The notes beneath the pieces are model-generated. The model did no database searches and was not told the DNA's origin. It saw only the letters and a list, made by a program, of their open reading frames with translations. 64,000 nucleotides of DNA, from NCBI GenBank assembly GCA_029861865.1, contig JAOTYL010000002.1:1-64000 (forward strand), written 5' to 3'. This document shows, piece after piece, positions 15,355 through 24,260 of this stretch (its first letter is position 1; each line of letters opens with the position of its first letter). A program made the position numbers and the translations under genes. The DNA is from Myxococcales bacterium. GTDB taxonomy: Bacteria > Myxococcota_A > Polyangia > Polyangiales > Houyiibacteriaceae.

Positions 15355-17859
15355 TCACCCTACATCGACCAGCTGCACTGGGTGGGGCTCGACTCGCCAG
15401 ATGTCCCGACTGTAATCGCGGATGGTACGGTCCGAGGAGAACCGCCCCATCCGGGCCGCATTCAGGATAGACATCTTCGTCCAATGATTCTGGTCCGCCC
15501 AGGCCTGGCTGACCTTCTCCTGACAGTCGATGTACGACTGAAAGTCGGCCAGAACGAAGTAGTCGTCGTGATGGATCAGGCTGTCGATCAAAGGTTGGAA
15601 CAGCGTCCGATCTCCTCGAGAGAAATGACCAGAACCAATTAGATCGAGGGCGCCCTTGAGCGCCGCGTTCTCCTCGTAGAACGCGTAGGGGCGATATCCT
15701 GTTCGTTGCAGTTCATGGATCTCGTCGGCGGTGAGCCCAAAGAGGAAGAAGTTCTCCGCTCCGACTGCATCGCGGATCTCGACATTGGCACCATCGAGGG
15801 TGCCGATGGTGAGAGCACCGTTCATCGAGAACTTCATGTTACCGGTTCCAGAGGCTTCTTTGCCGGCGGTGGATATCTGCTCGGAGAGGTCGGCACAAGG
15901 ATAGACAAGCTGGGCTGTCTTGACGTTGTAGTTCGGGATGAACACGACTTTCAGCGTGCCCCGGGTGTCCGGATCGGCATTGACGACTTCCCCCACCGAG
16001 TTGATCAACTTGATGATGAGCTTGGCCATCGTGTAGCCGGGCGCAGCCTTGCCGCCGAAGATGAAGGTTCGGGGCGCGGTCACCAGGTTGGGGTTTTCCT
16101 TGAGCTTCCGGTAGAGGTGCACGATGTGCAGCACGGCCAGATGTTGACGCTTGTACTCGTGAATACGCTTGACCTGAACGTCGAACATCGAGTCGAGATC
16201 CGCCTCAACCTTCATGAGCTTCAGAGCCTGCTCCGCGGCGACCCGTTGACGTGCGGTCTTGACGGCCCGCCATTGCGCTTGAAAATCGCGGTCATCCGCA
16301 AGCCCCTCGAGCCTGCGCAGCTGGTCCAGATCGGTTATCCACGCCTCGCCGATGTGTTCGGTGATCAGCTCCGCGAGCTCTGGGTTGGCGAGTGCCACGA
16401 AACGGCGGGGCGTCACTCCATTGGTCTTGTTGTTGAATTTTCCGGGGTAGAACTCGTCGAAGTCCCGCATGACGCGGGTCTTCAATAAATCGGTGTGGAG
16501 GGCGGAGACTCCATTCACCGAAAAGCTGCCCACAGTGGCGAGGTTGGCCATGCGCACGGCGCCGCCGCCGTGGTCATCGATCAGGGACATCCGTTGTTGC
16601 CGCTCGTTATCATCCGGGAAGCGCTCGCGCACTTCATCCATGAAGCGGCGATTGATCTCGTAGACGATTTCCAGGTGACGCGGCAACAATCGCCCGAACA
16701 TCGGCAACGGCCAGGTCTCGAGGGCCTCCGGAAGCAAGGTGTGATTCGTGTATGCAAACGTGTCGGAGGTGATCTGCCAAGCGTCCTCCCAGCTCATCGC
16801 GTACTGGTCGAGCAGGAGCCGCATCAGCTCGGGTATGGCGAGCGCCGGATGGGTGTCGTTCAGCTGTATGGCAAACCCTTCATGCAGATTCTCGGGCCGC
16901 CCTCCGCGCAGTTGGTGCAGCCTCAGCAGATCCTGCAAGGAGCACGACACCAGGAAATATTGCTGCTGGAGCCTCAGTTGTTTGCCTTGGGCGGGTTCGT
17001 CGTTGGGGTACAGCACCTTGGTGAGTGTCTCCGAGGCCACCTTGTCTTCGACCGCGCCGTAGTAGTCACCGACATTGAAGCTCTCGAAGTCGAACGTTTC
17101 GGCTGCCTCCGCGGCCCAGAGGCGCAGCATGTTCATGTTGTTGACCTTGTATCCGGGGACGGGGGTGGCATAGGCGACCCCCTTGACCACGGTGCCGGGA
17201 CGCCAGCGAACTCGGTAGTGACCTTTTTCATCTTGGTACGATTCGGTATGACCGCCGAAGCCCACCGGATAGTTGTATTCCGGCCGAACAACTTCCCAGG
17301 GGTTGCCATGGTGCAGCCATTTGTCGGTGTGCTCGACCTGCCAGCCGTCTTCGATCCGCTGTTGAAAGATGCCGAACTCGTATCTCAAGCCGTAACCGAC
17401 CGCGGGGATCTGCAAAGTGGACAGCGAGTCCATGAAGCACGCGGCTAGACGACCCAATCCGCCATTGCCGAGGCCTGGCTCGCGTTCTTCCTCGATGAGC
17501 TCGTCGAGGTCCTGCCCGAGTGATGCCACCGCCTCGGCAACCTGGTTGCGAACGCCGAGATTCAACAGTGCGTTGCCCAACGAAGGCCCCAGCAGATACT
17601 CGGCCGATAGATAGCAGACCACGCGTGTCGGCTGAGCCAGCAATGCCATGGCCGTGCTCAGCCAACGCTGCATGAGCCGGTCGCGCACCGTATAGGCTAC
17701 CGCCAGGTAATAGTCCGATCGAGTTGCGAGCCTTGGGACATTGCCGCAGCGATAGAAGAGATTCTCCTGAATCGCGCGGCGCAGAGTCTCGACGTCGAGC
17801 CCAGTTCGGTCTTCTTGGACCATCGCGGTTTTTTGTCGTGACCGACGCTTCGCGTCCAT
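15355..17859 (-). CDS. glgP: Glycogen/starch phosphorylase
   Basis: The 834-residue product is a full-length GT35 phosphorylase. Clear landmarks are RVVCYLSAEYLLGPSLGNAL, the EEREPGLGNGGLGRLAACFM nucleotide/active-site stretch, the FNNKTNGVTPRRF motif and the C-terminal EASGTGNMKFSMNG, whose lysine binds pyridoxal phosphate. It releases glucose-1-phosphate from alpha-1,4 chains. The ATG at 17859 has AGAGGATAGGG upstream. With glgX and malQ on the plus strand nearby, the window holds a complete breakdown set without the synthesis genes glgA, glgB or glgC. Confidence 0.95.
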   Translation of the reverse strand: MDAKRRSRQKTAMVQEDRTGLDVETLRRAIQENLFYRCGNVPRLATRSDYYLAVAYTVRDRLMQRWLSTAMALLAQPTRVVCYLSAEYLLGPSLGNALLNLGVRNQVAEAVASLGQDLDELIEEEREPGLGNGGLGRLAACFMDSLSTLQIPAVGYGLRYEFGIFQQRIEDGWQVEHTDKWLHHGNPWEVVRPEYNYPVGFGGHTESYQDEKGHYRVRWRPGTVVKGVAYATPVPGYKVNNMNMLRLWAAEAAETFDFESFNVGDYYGAVEDKVASETLTKVLYPNDEPAQGKQLRLQQQYFLVSCSLQDLLRLHQLRGGRPENLHEGFAIQLNDTHPALAIPELMRLLLDQYAMSWEDAWQITSDTFAYTNHTLLPEALETWPLPMFGRLLPRHLEIVYEINRRFMDEVRERFPDDNERQQRMSLIDDHGGGAVRMANLATVGSFSVNGVSALHTDLLKTRVMRDFDEFYPGKFNNKTNGVTPRRFVALANPELAELITEHIGEAWITDLDQLRRLEGLADDRDFQAQWRAVKTARQRVAAEQALKLMKVEADLDSMFDVQVKRIHEYKRQHLAVLHIVHLYRKLKENPNLVTAPRTFIFGGKAAPGYTMAKLIIKLINSVGEVVNADPDTRGTLKVVFIPNYNVKTAQLVYPCADLSEQISTAGKEASGTGNMKFSMNGALTIGTLDGANVEIRDAVGAENFFLFGLTADEIHELQRTGYRPYAFYEENAALKGALDLIGSGHFSRGDRTLFQPLIDSLIHHDDYFVLADFQSYIDCQEKVSQAWADQNHWTKMSILNAARMGRFSSDRTIRDYSRDIWRVEPHPVQLVDVG

Positions 17860-17938
17860 TGCCCTATCCTCTGATGACGAGCCCAGTATGGGGTCCGGCT
17901 AATGTCGGCTCTCATCGAGAGGATAGCAAGCAGGTATA

Positions 17939-17968
17939 CATACTGTAAGATTCCTTTGATACGGTATG
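17939..17968. promoter_or_regulatory. Inverted repeat in the glgP / MscS-like divergent gap
   Basis: CATACTGTA (17939-17947) and TACGGTATG (17960-17968) are inverted copies matching at 8 of 9 positions, with 12 bases between, in the 132-base gap between two divergent starts. The AT content is above the surroundings. This could be an operator for glgP or for the gene at 17992; no regulator gene is adjacent. Confidence 0.35.
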
Positions 17969-17991
17969 AAACGCTCCCCTAGACTGATCCG

Positions 17992-18387
17992 ATGACGGGA
18001 GAACGACTCGAGTCGCCCGCGCTGGTGGCTCAGGTCGTCTACTACGCCGTCCTCGTGGTCGCGATCACGCTCGCCGCGCAACAGGCAGGGCTGGACACCG
18101 ACCTCATCACACTCGTGATCGGGATCGCCATCGGTGGACTGGTTCTTGGATTCGCCCTCATGTTCGCACTGAGCGCACGCAGCGTATTTCAGAATATCAT
18201 CGCCCGACACTACTGCCAGTCGTCGATCCGGCCAGGAGACGAGGTCGAGGTCGAAGGCGTAAGGGGACGGGTCCTGCGCTACACGGCCGTGTCGGTGGTC
18301 CTAACGGCGGACGATGGAAAGGAGAAGCTAGTGCCCTGTAGCGCCCTGCTCGAGTTGCCCGTCGTGCTTCACGGGCGCCCGCAGTAG
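17992..18387 (+). CDS. Short MscS-like membrane protein
   Basis: The 131-residue product has two hydrophobic helices (about 12-27 and 39-59) and then a beta domain with the MscS pattern SVFQNIIARHY, IRPGDEVEVEGVRGRVLRYT and LVPCSALLE. In MscS channels this is pore helix TM3 followed by the Sm-like beta domain. The cytoplasmic C-terminal vestibule that full MscS proteins have is absent, so this is a minimal or truncated version. It may form a small channel or be a relic. It diverges from glgP and has no obvious operon partner; pgsA-like follows after 70 bases. Confidence 0.65.
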   Translation: MTGERLESPALVAQVVYYAVLVVAITLAAQQAGLDTDLITLVIGIAIGGLVLGFALMFALSARSVFQNIIARHYCQSSIRPGDEVEVEGVRGRVLRYTAVSVVLTADDGKEKLVPCSALLELPVVLHGRPQ

Positions 18388-18457
18388 ACGCGACAGCTCG
18401 CCGGCGGCCATCCTCCCTTCGCGAAATCCAAGCAGGTGTGCAAATAGATGGCTAGCG

Positions 18458-19021
18458 GTGTCAAAGCTCCGACATATCCCCAATCTCATCTGCTTCGTGC
18501 GGATCCTCTTGGTGGCCCCGGCCGTCTGGGCTTTGCTGGATGGCCGCTACCCGCTCGCCTTGGGCCTCATCGTGATCGCCGGCCTGTCCGATGCACTCGA
18601 CGGTTATCTGGCCAGAAAGTTCGATTGGCGCTCGCGGCTTGGTGCTCTGCTCGACCCCGCAGCCGATAAGTTCTTGGTCGCGAGCGTATTCGTCACGCTG
18701 ACCTGGCTCGGGCTCGTGCCGGTCTGGTTCACCGCGGTCGTGCTGGGCCGCGATCTCCTGATCGTCGTAGGTGTCCTCGTCCATCAAGTGTGGGTTGCCC
18801 CGGTCCGCGGAGAGGCCACCACCGTGAGCAAGCTCAACACCACCTTTCAGATCTCGTTCATGGTGCTCACGATCACTCACGCCTGGCTAGGCTGGCCGGC
18901 CATCGTTTGGCTGCAAGTACTCGGTGCTGCCGTGCTCGGGACTATCGCGGTCAGTGCGTTTCAGTACGTGAAGGCGGGGTGTAAGGCCGCATGGGAAGCC
19001 ATACAGACTCGTAGCACTTGA
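18458..19021 (+). CDS. CDP-alcohol phosphatidyltransferase (PgsA/cardiolipin synthase-like)
   Basis: The start is a GTG at 18458 giving SKLRHIPNLICFVRILLVAP, the characteristic opening of this family (IPNxLxxxR). The catalytic CDP-alcohol phosphotransferase motif is complete: DALDGYLARKF followed by GALLDPAADK, matching DGxxARx8GxxxDxxxD. About six helices are visible. Such enzymes transfer phosphatidyl groups from CDP-diacylglycerol to glycerol-3-phosphate or another alcohol in the inner membrane. The exact acceptor cannot be read from the sequence. It lies just upstream of a stand-alone acyltransferase domain and the HAD/PlsC fusion. Confidence 0.85.
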   Translation: MSKLRHIPNLICFVRILLVAPAVWALLDGRYPLALGLIVIAGLSDALDGYLARKFDWRSRLGALLDPAADKFLVASVFVTLTWLGLVPVWFTAVVLGRDLLIVVGVLVHQVWVAPVRGEATTVSKLNTTFQISFMVLTITHAWLGWPAIVWLQVLGAAVLGTIAVSAFQYVKAGCKAAWEAIQTRST

Positions 19022-19054
19022 TCGGGAGCAGCTTCGTGCAGTAGTGATGCACCC

Positions 19055-19897
19055 ATGGCCAAGAACATCTCCGGACATTTCGTAGAGCACCTTTCGAGCT
19101 GGCGCCGCATGGCCGCGGTGGCTTGGTCGCCGCCAGATGATCCCACGATATATGGAACCATCGATCTAGACATGACGGACGCCCTCGAGTTCTTGCGGGA
19201 AGAGTCGGAGCGTACAGGCGAGCACCTCACGGTGACACACCTCGTCACCAAAGCAATGGCCGATACACTCGCCGAGCATCCGGAGTGCAACTGCATCATC
19301 CGGCGCGGGCGCATCTTTGAACGCGATGATATCGATATTTCCGTGCTGGTGGCCGTGCCGCCTGAAGAGGCTGACCGCGAGCAGGAGGCCGACCTCTCGG
19401 GGGCACTCGTCAAGAACGCCGACCGCAGATCGATAGCAGAGATCGCGAGAGAGATTCGCGAAGGCGCGCGCAAGGTGCGGAAGCACGAGGACCCGCTTCT
19501 CGATCGCACCAAGAAACTCTTCGACCGGGTGCCCCCCGTTGTGATGGGGCCCCTTTTGCGCTTGGTTGCCCGACTGCAGTACGACTTCAACCTCGACCTT
19601 TCGGCCGCAGGCATTCCCAACGACCCCTTCGGCAGTGCGATCGTGACCAGCGTAGGAGTGCTCGGCATCACCGAGGCCTTTCCGCCGCTCCTGACTTTCA
19701 CGCGCGTGCCCGCGGTGTTGGCGGTGGGTGCGGTGGAGGACAAGCCCGGCGTCCGAGATGGAGAGCTCGTCGTCGTGCCCGCCATGCGTATCGCCGCGAC
19801 TTTCGATCACCGGGTCATCGATGGCTTCCAAGGGGGAAAGCTCGCCAAGACCTTCAAGTCGATCATCCAAGATCCGGCGGCCCACTTCGGCACCTGA
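19055..19897 (+). CDS. Stand-alone 2-oxoacid dehydrogenase E2-type acyltransferase domain
   Basis: The 280-residue product contains only the catalytic domain of E2 subunits. The end has the active-site motif FDHRVIDGFQGGKLAKTF (His and Asp), preceded by MRIAATFDH, and the N-terminal part has a helix with TVTHLVTKAMADTL typical of the domain. No lipoyl domain or peripheral-subunit-binding domain precedes it, and an N-terminal HFVEHLSSWRRMAAVAW region replaces them. Such free-standing copies occur in various bacteria and may use acyl-CoA as donor, as chloramphenicol acetyltransferase does in the same fold. It sits between phospholipid enzymes. The substrate is unknown. Confidence 0.8.
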   Translation: MAKNISGHFVEHLSSWRRMAAVAWSPPDDPTIYGTIDLDMTDALEFLREESERTGEHLTVTHLVTKAMADTLAEHPECNCIIRRGRIFERDDIDISVLVAVPPEEADREQEADLSGALVKNADRRSIAEIAREIREGARKVRKHEDPLLDRTKKLFDRVPPVVMGPLLRLVARLQYDFNLDLSAAGIPNDPFGSAIVTSVGVLGITEAFPPLLTFTRVPAVLAVGAVEDKPGVRDGELVVVPAMRIAATFDHRVIDGFQGGKLAKTFKSIIQDPAAHFGT

Positions 19898-19899
19898 GG

Positions 19900-21336
19900 T
19901 CACTCCCCTTGATGCGACTGTTTTAGGACCTCGATATACCGGTTGCGCATCTTTTCGATCTCCTGATCGAGTGTAGCAAGGGTCCAGGCGGAGGTATCCA
20001 CAGGTGGAAGAGCTACCGCCTCGATCACCGCAGGGCGCACGATGAGCGCCCCTTTTGGAAGCGCGTCGAGGACGTTCCGAAACACGACCGGCACGATCGG
20101 AACGCGAGCCTCCATCGCCAGCCGAAAGGCTCCCTTCTTGAAGGGGCCGAGAGTCGGTGTAGTCGAGCGGGTCCCTTCGGGCGCGATGATCAAAGACCGG
20201 CCGTGGCGGAGAGCTTCGACAGCGGGAGCGAGGGCTTGGATGGCCTTGACGGTGTTCGAACGATCGACGAAAGCAACACCCGCCGCGCTGAAGAGGGGCC
20301 CAAAGATCGGGTTGTGACGGATTTCAGCTTTCGCGATGCCCGTCAAGTCACGCCTAAGAAGCTTGAGCAGGAGCACGAGCTCGAGCCCGCTTTGATGGTT
20401 GAAGATGAATACCGCCGGCCGGTGCGACCACAGGTGGTCTTCGCCTTCGACTCGCAGGTCGATCCCCGCTGCCGAGGTGGCGAGATCGCCCCAGACCGAC
20501 CCCATGACATTGAACGCTTCGCGCTTCGATCGATTGAGAAGGCCAGCAGCTACGCCAAACGCTACTGACGGCGCAAGGGTCCCGTAGATCAACCCCGTGC
20601 GAACGACATCCCCAAGGGTTGGTCTCCCGCGACTCGTAAACCTACGCACGGGCCATCGTCTCTCCTTGGCGATCTGCGCGAGCTGCCGCGTCGGATTCAG
20701 AGGGCGCGGACGGCCCACCAGCTCGAAAAGAGGGAGGTCTTCGTGGCTGTCGGAATAGAAATAGCTCTCCTCGAGGTCGAGGTCTTCTTGCGAGGCAAGG
20801 CCCCGCGCTGCCACGGCCTTCCCTTTTCCGTAGCAGGTGGGCCGCACGACCTCACCGGTAAGGACCCCGTTCTCGACGCGGAGCTCAGTGTACATCAGCC
20901 GATCGATGCCGAGCTCGCGAGCGACGGGCTCGGCCTGATACCGGGTGGCGGAGGTGACGATCGCGACGGTATGTCCTTGGTCTTTGTGCGCTCTTACCAG
21001 AGCGCGGGATTCCGGATAGATTTGAGTCGCCAGATACTTGTCGAACGCGTGTTGCCCCACTTCCTCGAGGACCGACTCGTCGAGGCCCCGATAGACCGCG
21101 GTCGTCGCCGACACAAACGAGGAGAACCCGGTTCGCCCGAGTGCGAAGGAAAGCGTGGCGCGGAAGGAATCGGCGAGGTCTCTTGGGGAGAGTCGACCTG
21201 AAGCGAGTTGATCGCGGGTGAACGCCGTCGCCGAGAACCCAGCAAAGAGGGTTTGATCCAGATCGAAGAACGCTCCCACTTTCGGCCCCGGTGGTCCGGT
21301 TCGAATCTCGCGCGTGAGCTGTTCGTGAAGCGTCAT
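19900..21336 (-). CDS. HAD-IB hydrolase fused to PlsC-type 1-acylglycerol-3-phosphate acyltransferase
   Basis: The ATG at 21336 gives 478 residues. Residues 20-210 form a HAD-IB (SerB-like) phosphatase: FFDLDQTLF with D25 and D27, the SAT motif TSATRYQAEPVA, and the acidic SDSHEDLPLFE. Residues 295-440 form the PlsC acyltransferase with APEGTRSTTPTLGPFKKG (E387, R390). The first acyltransferase motif reads NHQSGLE: the usual NHxSxxD aspartate is Glu319, a conservative change at a catalytic residue. Fusions of this type are known in Actinobacteria and Proteobacteria. It probably works in phospholipid or lipid-A-like acyl transfer. It is 8 bases downstream of the acyl-CoA dehydrogenase stop on the same strand. 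Confidence 0.9.
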   Translation of the reverse strand: MTLHEQLTREIRTGPPGPKVGAFFDLDQTLFAGFSATAFTRDQLASGRLSPRDLADSFRATLSFALGRTGFSSFVSATTAVYRGLDESVLEEVGQHAFDKYLATQIYPESRALVRAHKDQGHTVAIVTSATRYQAEPVARELGIDRLMYTELRVENGVLTGEVVRPTCYGKGKAVAARGLASQEDLDLEESYFYSDSHEDLPLFELVGRPRPLNPTRQLAQIAKERRWPVRRFTSRGRPTLGDVVRTGLIYGTLAPSVAFGVAAGLLNRSKREAFNVMGSVWGDLATSAAGIDLRVEGEDHLWSHRPAVFIFNHQSGLELVLLLKLLRRDLTGIAKAEIRHNPIFGPLFSAAGVAFVDRSNTVKAIQALAPAVEALRHGRSLIIAPEGTRSTTPTLGPFKKGAFRLAMEARVPIVPVVFRNVLDALPKGALIVRPAVIEAVALPPVDTSAWTLATLDQEIEKMRNRYIEVLKQSHQGE

Positions 21337-21344
21337 CGAAGCGC

Positions 21345-22526
21345 CTATGCAGTGAATGCCTGGATGCCTGTTTGCGCGCGCCCCAAGATCAGCGCGTGAA
21401 TGTCGTGCGTGCCCTCGTAGGTGTTCACCGTCTCGAGATTCATGACGTGACGAATGACGTGAAACTCGTCCGAAATGCCATTGCCACCATGTATATCCCG
21501 TGACAGCCGCGCGATCTCGAGGGCCTTGCCGCAGGAGTTCCGCTTCAACATCGAAACGAGCTCCGGCGTGCAACGGCCCTCATCCATCAGTCGCCCTGCC
21601 CTCAAGCAGCTCTGCAAGCCGATCGTGATCTCGGTTTGCATGTCCGCGAGCTTCTTTTGGATGAGCTGAGTAGCCGCGAGAGGCCGTCCGAACTGGTGCC
21701 GATCGAGGGCGTACTGCCGCGCGGCGTGCCAACAAAACTCTGCCGCGCCAAGCGCGCCCCAGGCGATGCCGTATCGGGCTTTGGTGAGACAACCAAAGGG
21801 CCCGCGCAGGCCCTCGGCCTCCGGAAGCAGTCGATCCTCGGAAACGAAGACCTCGTCCATGACGATCTGGCCGGTCACAGATGCGCGCATGCTCATCTTG
21901 CCCTCGATCTTCGGGGTGCTCAGCCCGTCGGCCCCTTTTTCCAAAACAAAGCCGCGCACGACCCCTTCGAGCTTTGCCCACACGATGAAGACATCTGCGA
22001 TGCAAGCGTTCGTGATCCATGTCTTGGTGCCGCTGAGCCTGAATCCGCCATTGGTCGGGACTGCCTTGGTCTGCATGCTTCCCGGATCGGACCCCGAATC
22101 GGGCTCGGTCAGGCCGAAGCAACCCACCCATTCGCCGGTAGCCAATCGAGGAAGGTAGTGCTGTCGATGCTCCTCGGTGCCGTAGGCGTGGATCGGGTAC
22201 ATCACCAGAGACGACTGCACGCTCATGGCGGAGCGGTACGCGCTATCGACGCGGTCGAGCTCTCTTGCGATCAAGCCGTAGGCGACGTGATTCGCCCCCG
22301 CGCACCCGTAGGCCTCGGGCAGTGTCGAGCCTAGCAGCCCGCGGGCGCCGAGCTGGTTCATGATGTTGCGGTCGAAGTGCTCCTTCCGGTTCGCTTCGAT
22401 CACGCCCGGCATGAGCTCGCCTTGCGCATATTCGCGCGCCGTGTTCCGAATGAGCCGTTCGTCGTTGGTGAGCTGGTCCTCTAGCAGCAGGGGGTCTTCC
22501 CAGCGAAACGAGGGCTTCTTGCTCAT
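21345..22526 (-). CDS. gcdH: Glutaryl-CoA dehydrogenase-like acyl-CoA dehydrogenase
   Basis: The 393-residue product is a full acyl-CoA dehydrogenase. The FAD-binding region is [20 protein letters not shown] and [15 protein letters not shown]. The end ([29 protein letters not shown]) has the catalytic Glu in [18 protein letters not shown], a phrase typical of glutaryl-CoA dehydrogenase, which oxidises and decarboxylates glutaryl-CoA to crotonyl-CoA. The opening ([20 protein letters not shown]) also fits GcdH. It diverges from badH-badI across 122 bases. Pimeloyl-CoA from BadI is degraded via glutaryl-CoA, which gives a metabolic reason for this pairing. Another acyl-CoA dehydrogenase specificity is the alternative. 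Confidence 0.9.
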   Translation of the reverse strand: MSKKPSFRWEDPLLLEDQLTNDERLIRNTAREYAQGELMPGVIEANRKEHFDRNIMNQLGARGLLGSTLPEAYGCAGANHVAYGLIARELDRVDSAYRSAMSVQSSLVMYPIHAYGTEEHRQHYLPRLATGEWVGCFGLTEPDSGSDPGSMQTKAVPTNGGFRLSGTKTWITNACIADVFIVWAKLEGVVRGFVLEKGADGLSTPKIEGKMSMRASVTGQIVMDEVFVSEDRLLPEAEGLRGPFGCLTKARYGIAWGALGAAEFCWHAARQYALDRHQFGRPLAATQLIQKKLADMQTEITIGLQSCLRAGRLMDEGRCTPELVSMLKRNSCGKALEIARLSRDIHGGNGISDEFHVIRHVMNLETVNTYEGTHDIHALILGRAQTGIQAFTA

Positions 22527-22648
22527 GAGGGTTCGACGGGCGGATCCCGCTCCGTGGTTGAGGAGTATGCATCAGGCCATTCGCTGCCGCCATGGTCAAG
22601 GTCGCTGTTGCTGAGAAGCTGTCGCGAAAGTAGGGTGACCTGACGATC

Positions 22649-23413
22649 ATGCGAGGGATCGAAAACCAAGTGGTAGCCGTGACCGGCGGGGGCGGCGGTA
22701 TCGGGCGAGAAATCTGCGTTCGTTTTGGCGAAGAAGGGGCCCGTGTGGCGGTCCTCGACATCAACGAGGAGACGGCCGAACAGACCGCCGAGGCGATCGG
22801 TGACGGGAGCGCAGCCCGTGCGTTTAGAGTGGACATCACCGATCCGCAGTCGGTCAAGCAAGGGATTGCAGACGTACTCGGCGCGTACGGCACCATCGAC
22901 ACGTTGGTCAACAACGCGGGCTGGGATCGCGGCGCCCCGTTTCTAAACACCGAGCCTGAGCTTTGGGCGAAGATCATCGCCATCAACTACCAAGGGCCGC
23001 TCAACATGCATCGCGAGGTGCTCCCGCTGATGTTGGAACGCAAGCGCGGCAAGATCGTCAACGTCGCCTCGGACGCGGGCAGGGTTGGTTCTTCGGGGGA
23101 AGCCGTGTACGCAGGCTGCAAGGCCGCCGTCATCGCCTTCGGGAAAAGCGTCGCGAGAGAGATGGCGAGAAGTGGGATCTGCATCAATACGGTCTGCCCG
23201 GGCCCCACCGACACTGCGTTCTTCCGCGACTTCGCCGGCCAAGGCGAGTACGGCGAAAAGCTAAGAGAGGGGCTGAAGCGCGCCATTCCAATGCGGCGGC
23301 TCGGCCAGCCACACGACATTCCCGGTATCGTCGCGTTTTTGGCAAGCGATGATGCCGACTTCATCACCGGCCAGGTCATCAGTGTGTCTGGCGGTTTGAC
23401 GATGCATGGCTGA
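22649..23413 (+). CDS. badH: Short-chain dehydrogenase, BadH-like 2-hydroxycyclohexanecarboxyl-CoA dehydrogenase
   Basis: The 254-residue SDR has the cofactor motif TGGGGGIGREICVRF (about residues 12-26), the LVNNAGWDRG motif, and the catalytic Ser-Tyr-Lys, with Tyr-Lys in YAGCKAAVIAFGKS. The C-terminal SGGLTMHG is typical. Its identity as BadH rests mainly on its partner: the next gene is a very clear BadI. BadH oxidises 2-hydroxycyclohexane-1-carboxyl-CoA to the 2-keto compound with NAD+. A generic 3-oxoacyl reductase is the alternative. It begins 122 bases from the divergent gcdH and ends 7 bases before badI. Confidence 0.8.
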   Translation: MRGIENQVVAVTGGGGGIGREICVRFGEEGARVAVLDINEETAEQTAEAIGDGSAARAFRVDITDPQSVKQGIADVLGAYGTIDTLVNNAGWDRGAPFLNTEPELWAKIIAINYQGPLNMHREVLPLMLERKRGKIVNVASDAGRVGSSGEAVYAGCKAAVIAFGKSVAREMARSGICINTVCPGPTDTAFFRDFAGQGEYGEKLREGLKRAIPMRRLGQPHDIPGIVAFLASDDADFITGQVISVSGGLTMHG

Positions 23414-23420
23414 GGTCATT

Positions 23421-24203
23421 ATGAACTACGAAGACATTCTGTATGCGGCGAAGGATGGCGTCGCGACAATCACCATCAACCGCCCCGATAAGTACAACGC
23501 CTTCCGCGGGCAAACGTGCGAGGAGCTGATCCACGCCTTCAACCGAGCGGGGTGGGACAGAGAAATCGGCGTCCTCGTCCTTACCGGCGCGGGGGACAAG
23601 GCGTTCTGCACCGGAGGTGACCAGTCGGCCCATGCCGGCTCCTATGACGGTCGCGGCACGATCGGCCTACCGATCGAAGAAGTCCAAACCGTGATCCGGG
23701 ATATACCCAAGCCGGTCATCGCGAGAGTCCAGGGCTACGCGATCGGTGGTGGTAACGTGCTTGCAACGCTCTGCGATCTCACGATCGCTTCCGAACAAGC
23801 GCAGTTCGGGCAAGTCGGTCCGAAGGTCGGCTCAGTCGACCCCGGCTTCGGGACGGCGTTCCTCGCGCAAGTCGTCGGCGAGAAGCGAGCTCGTGAGATG
23901 TGGTACATGTGCCGGCGTTATACCGCACAGCAGGCGTACCAGATGGGGTTGGTCAACGTGGTCGTGCCCCACGAAAAGCTAGATGATGAGGTGGCGGCTT
24001 GGTGTGCCGAGCTCATGGAGCGCAGCCCAACCGCGCTAGCTATCGCCAAGCGGTCGTTCAATGCCGCCACCGAGAGCTTTCGCGGCCTGGCTTCCCTCGG
24101 CATGCAGTCCCTCGCGCTTTACTACGGTACCGAGGAGTCGAAAGAAGGCGTCCGCGCGTTCCAAGAGAAGCGCAAGCCCAATTTTCGCAAGTACCAACCT
24201 TGA
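23421..24203 (+). CDS. badI: 2-ketocyclohexanecarboxyl-CoA hydrolase (BadI)
   Basis: The ATG at 23421, with TGAGGT just upstream, gives 260 residues, equal to the length I recall for BadI of Rhodopseudomonas palustris. Stretches almost identical to my memory of that protein include INRPDKYNAFRGQTCEEL, GDKAFCTGGDQSAHAGSYDG and RVQGYAIGGGNVLATLCDLT, plus GQVGPKVGSVDPGFGTAFLA and SPTALAIAKRSFN. BadI is a crotonase-fold hydrolase that opens the ring of 2-ketocyclohexane-1-carboxyl-CoA to pimeloyl-CoA. DHNA-CoA synthase (MenB) is the closest relative but is normally found among menaquinone genes, which are absent here. It forms an operon with badH. Confidence 0.9.
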   Translation: MNYEDILYAAKDGVATITINRPDKYNAFRGQTCEELIHAFNRAGWDREIGVLVLTGAGDKAFCTGGDQSAHAGSYDGRGTIGLPIEEVQTVIRDIPKPVIARVQGYAIGGGNVLATLCDLTIASEQAQFGQVGPKVGSVDPGFGTAFLAQVVGEKRAREMWYMCRRYTAQQAYQMGLVNVVVPHEKLDDEVAAWCAELMERSPTALAIAKRSFNAATESFRGLASLGMQSLALYYGTEESKEGVRAFQEKRKPNFRKYQP

Positions 24204-24260
24204 GGGTTGACCGCTTAAGGACGGGTGCGTATGTGAACGCTACGGCAGGAGGTAGTTGTC

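Noticed and set aside
23421-24203. MenB (DHNA-CoA synthase)
   Set aside because: Similar fold, but the coupling to a BadH-like SDR and the close match to BadI phrases such as RVQGYAIGGGNVLATLCDLT favour BadI, and no menaquinone genes are near.
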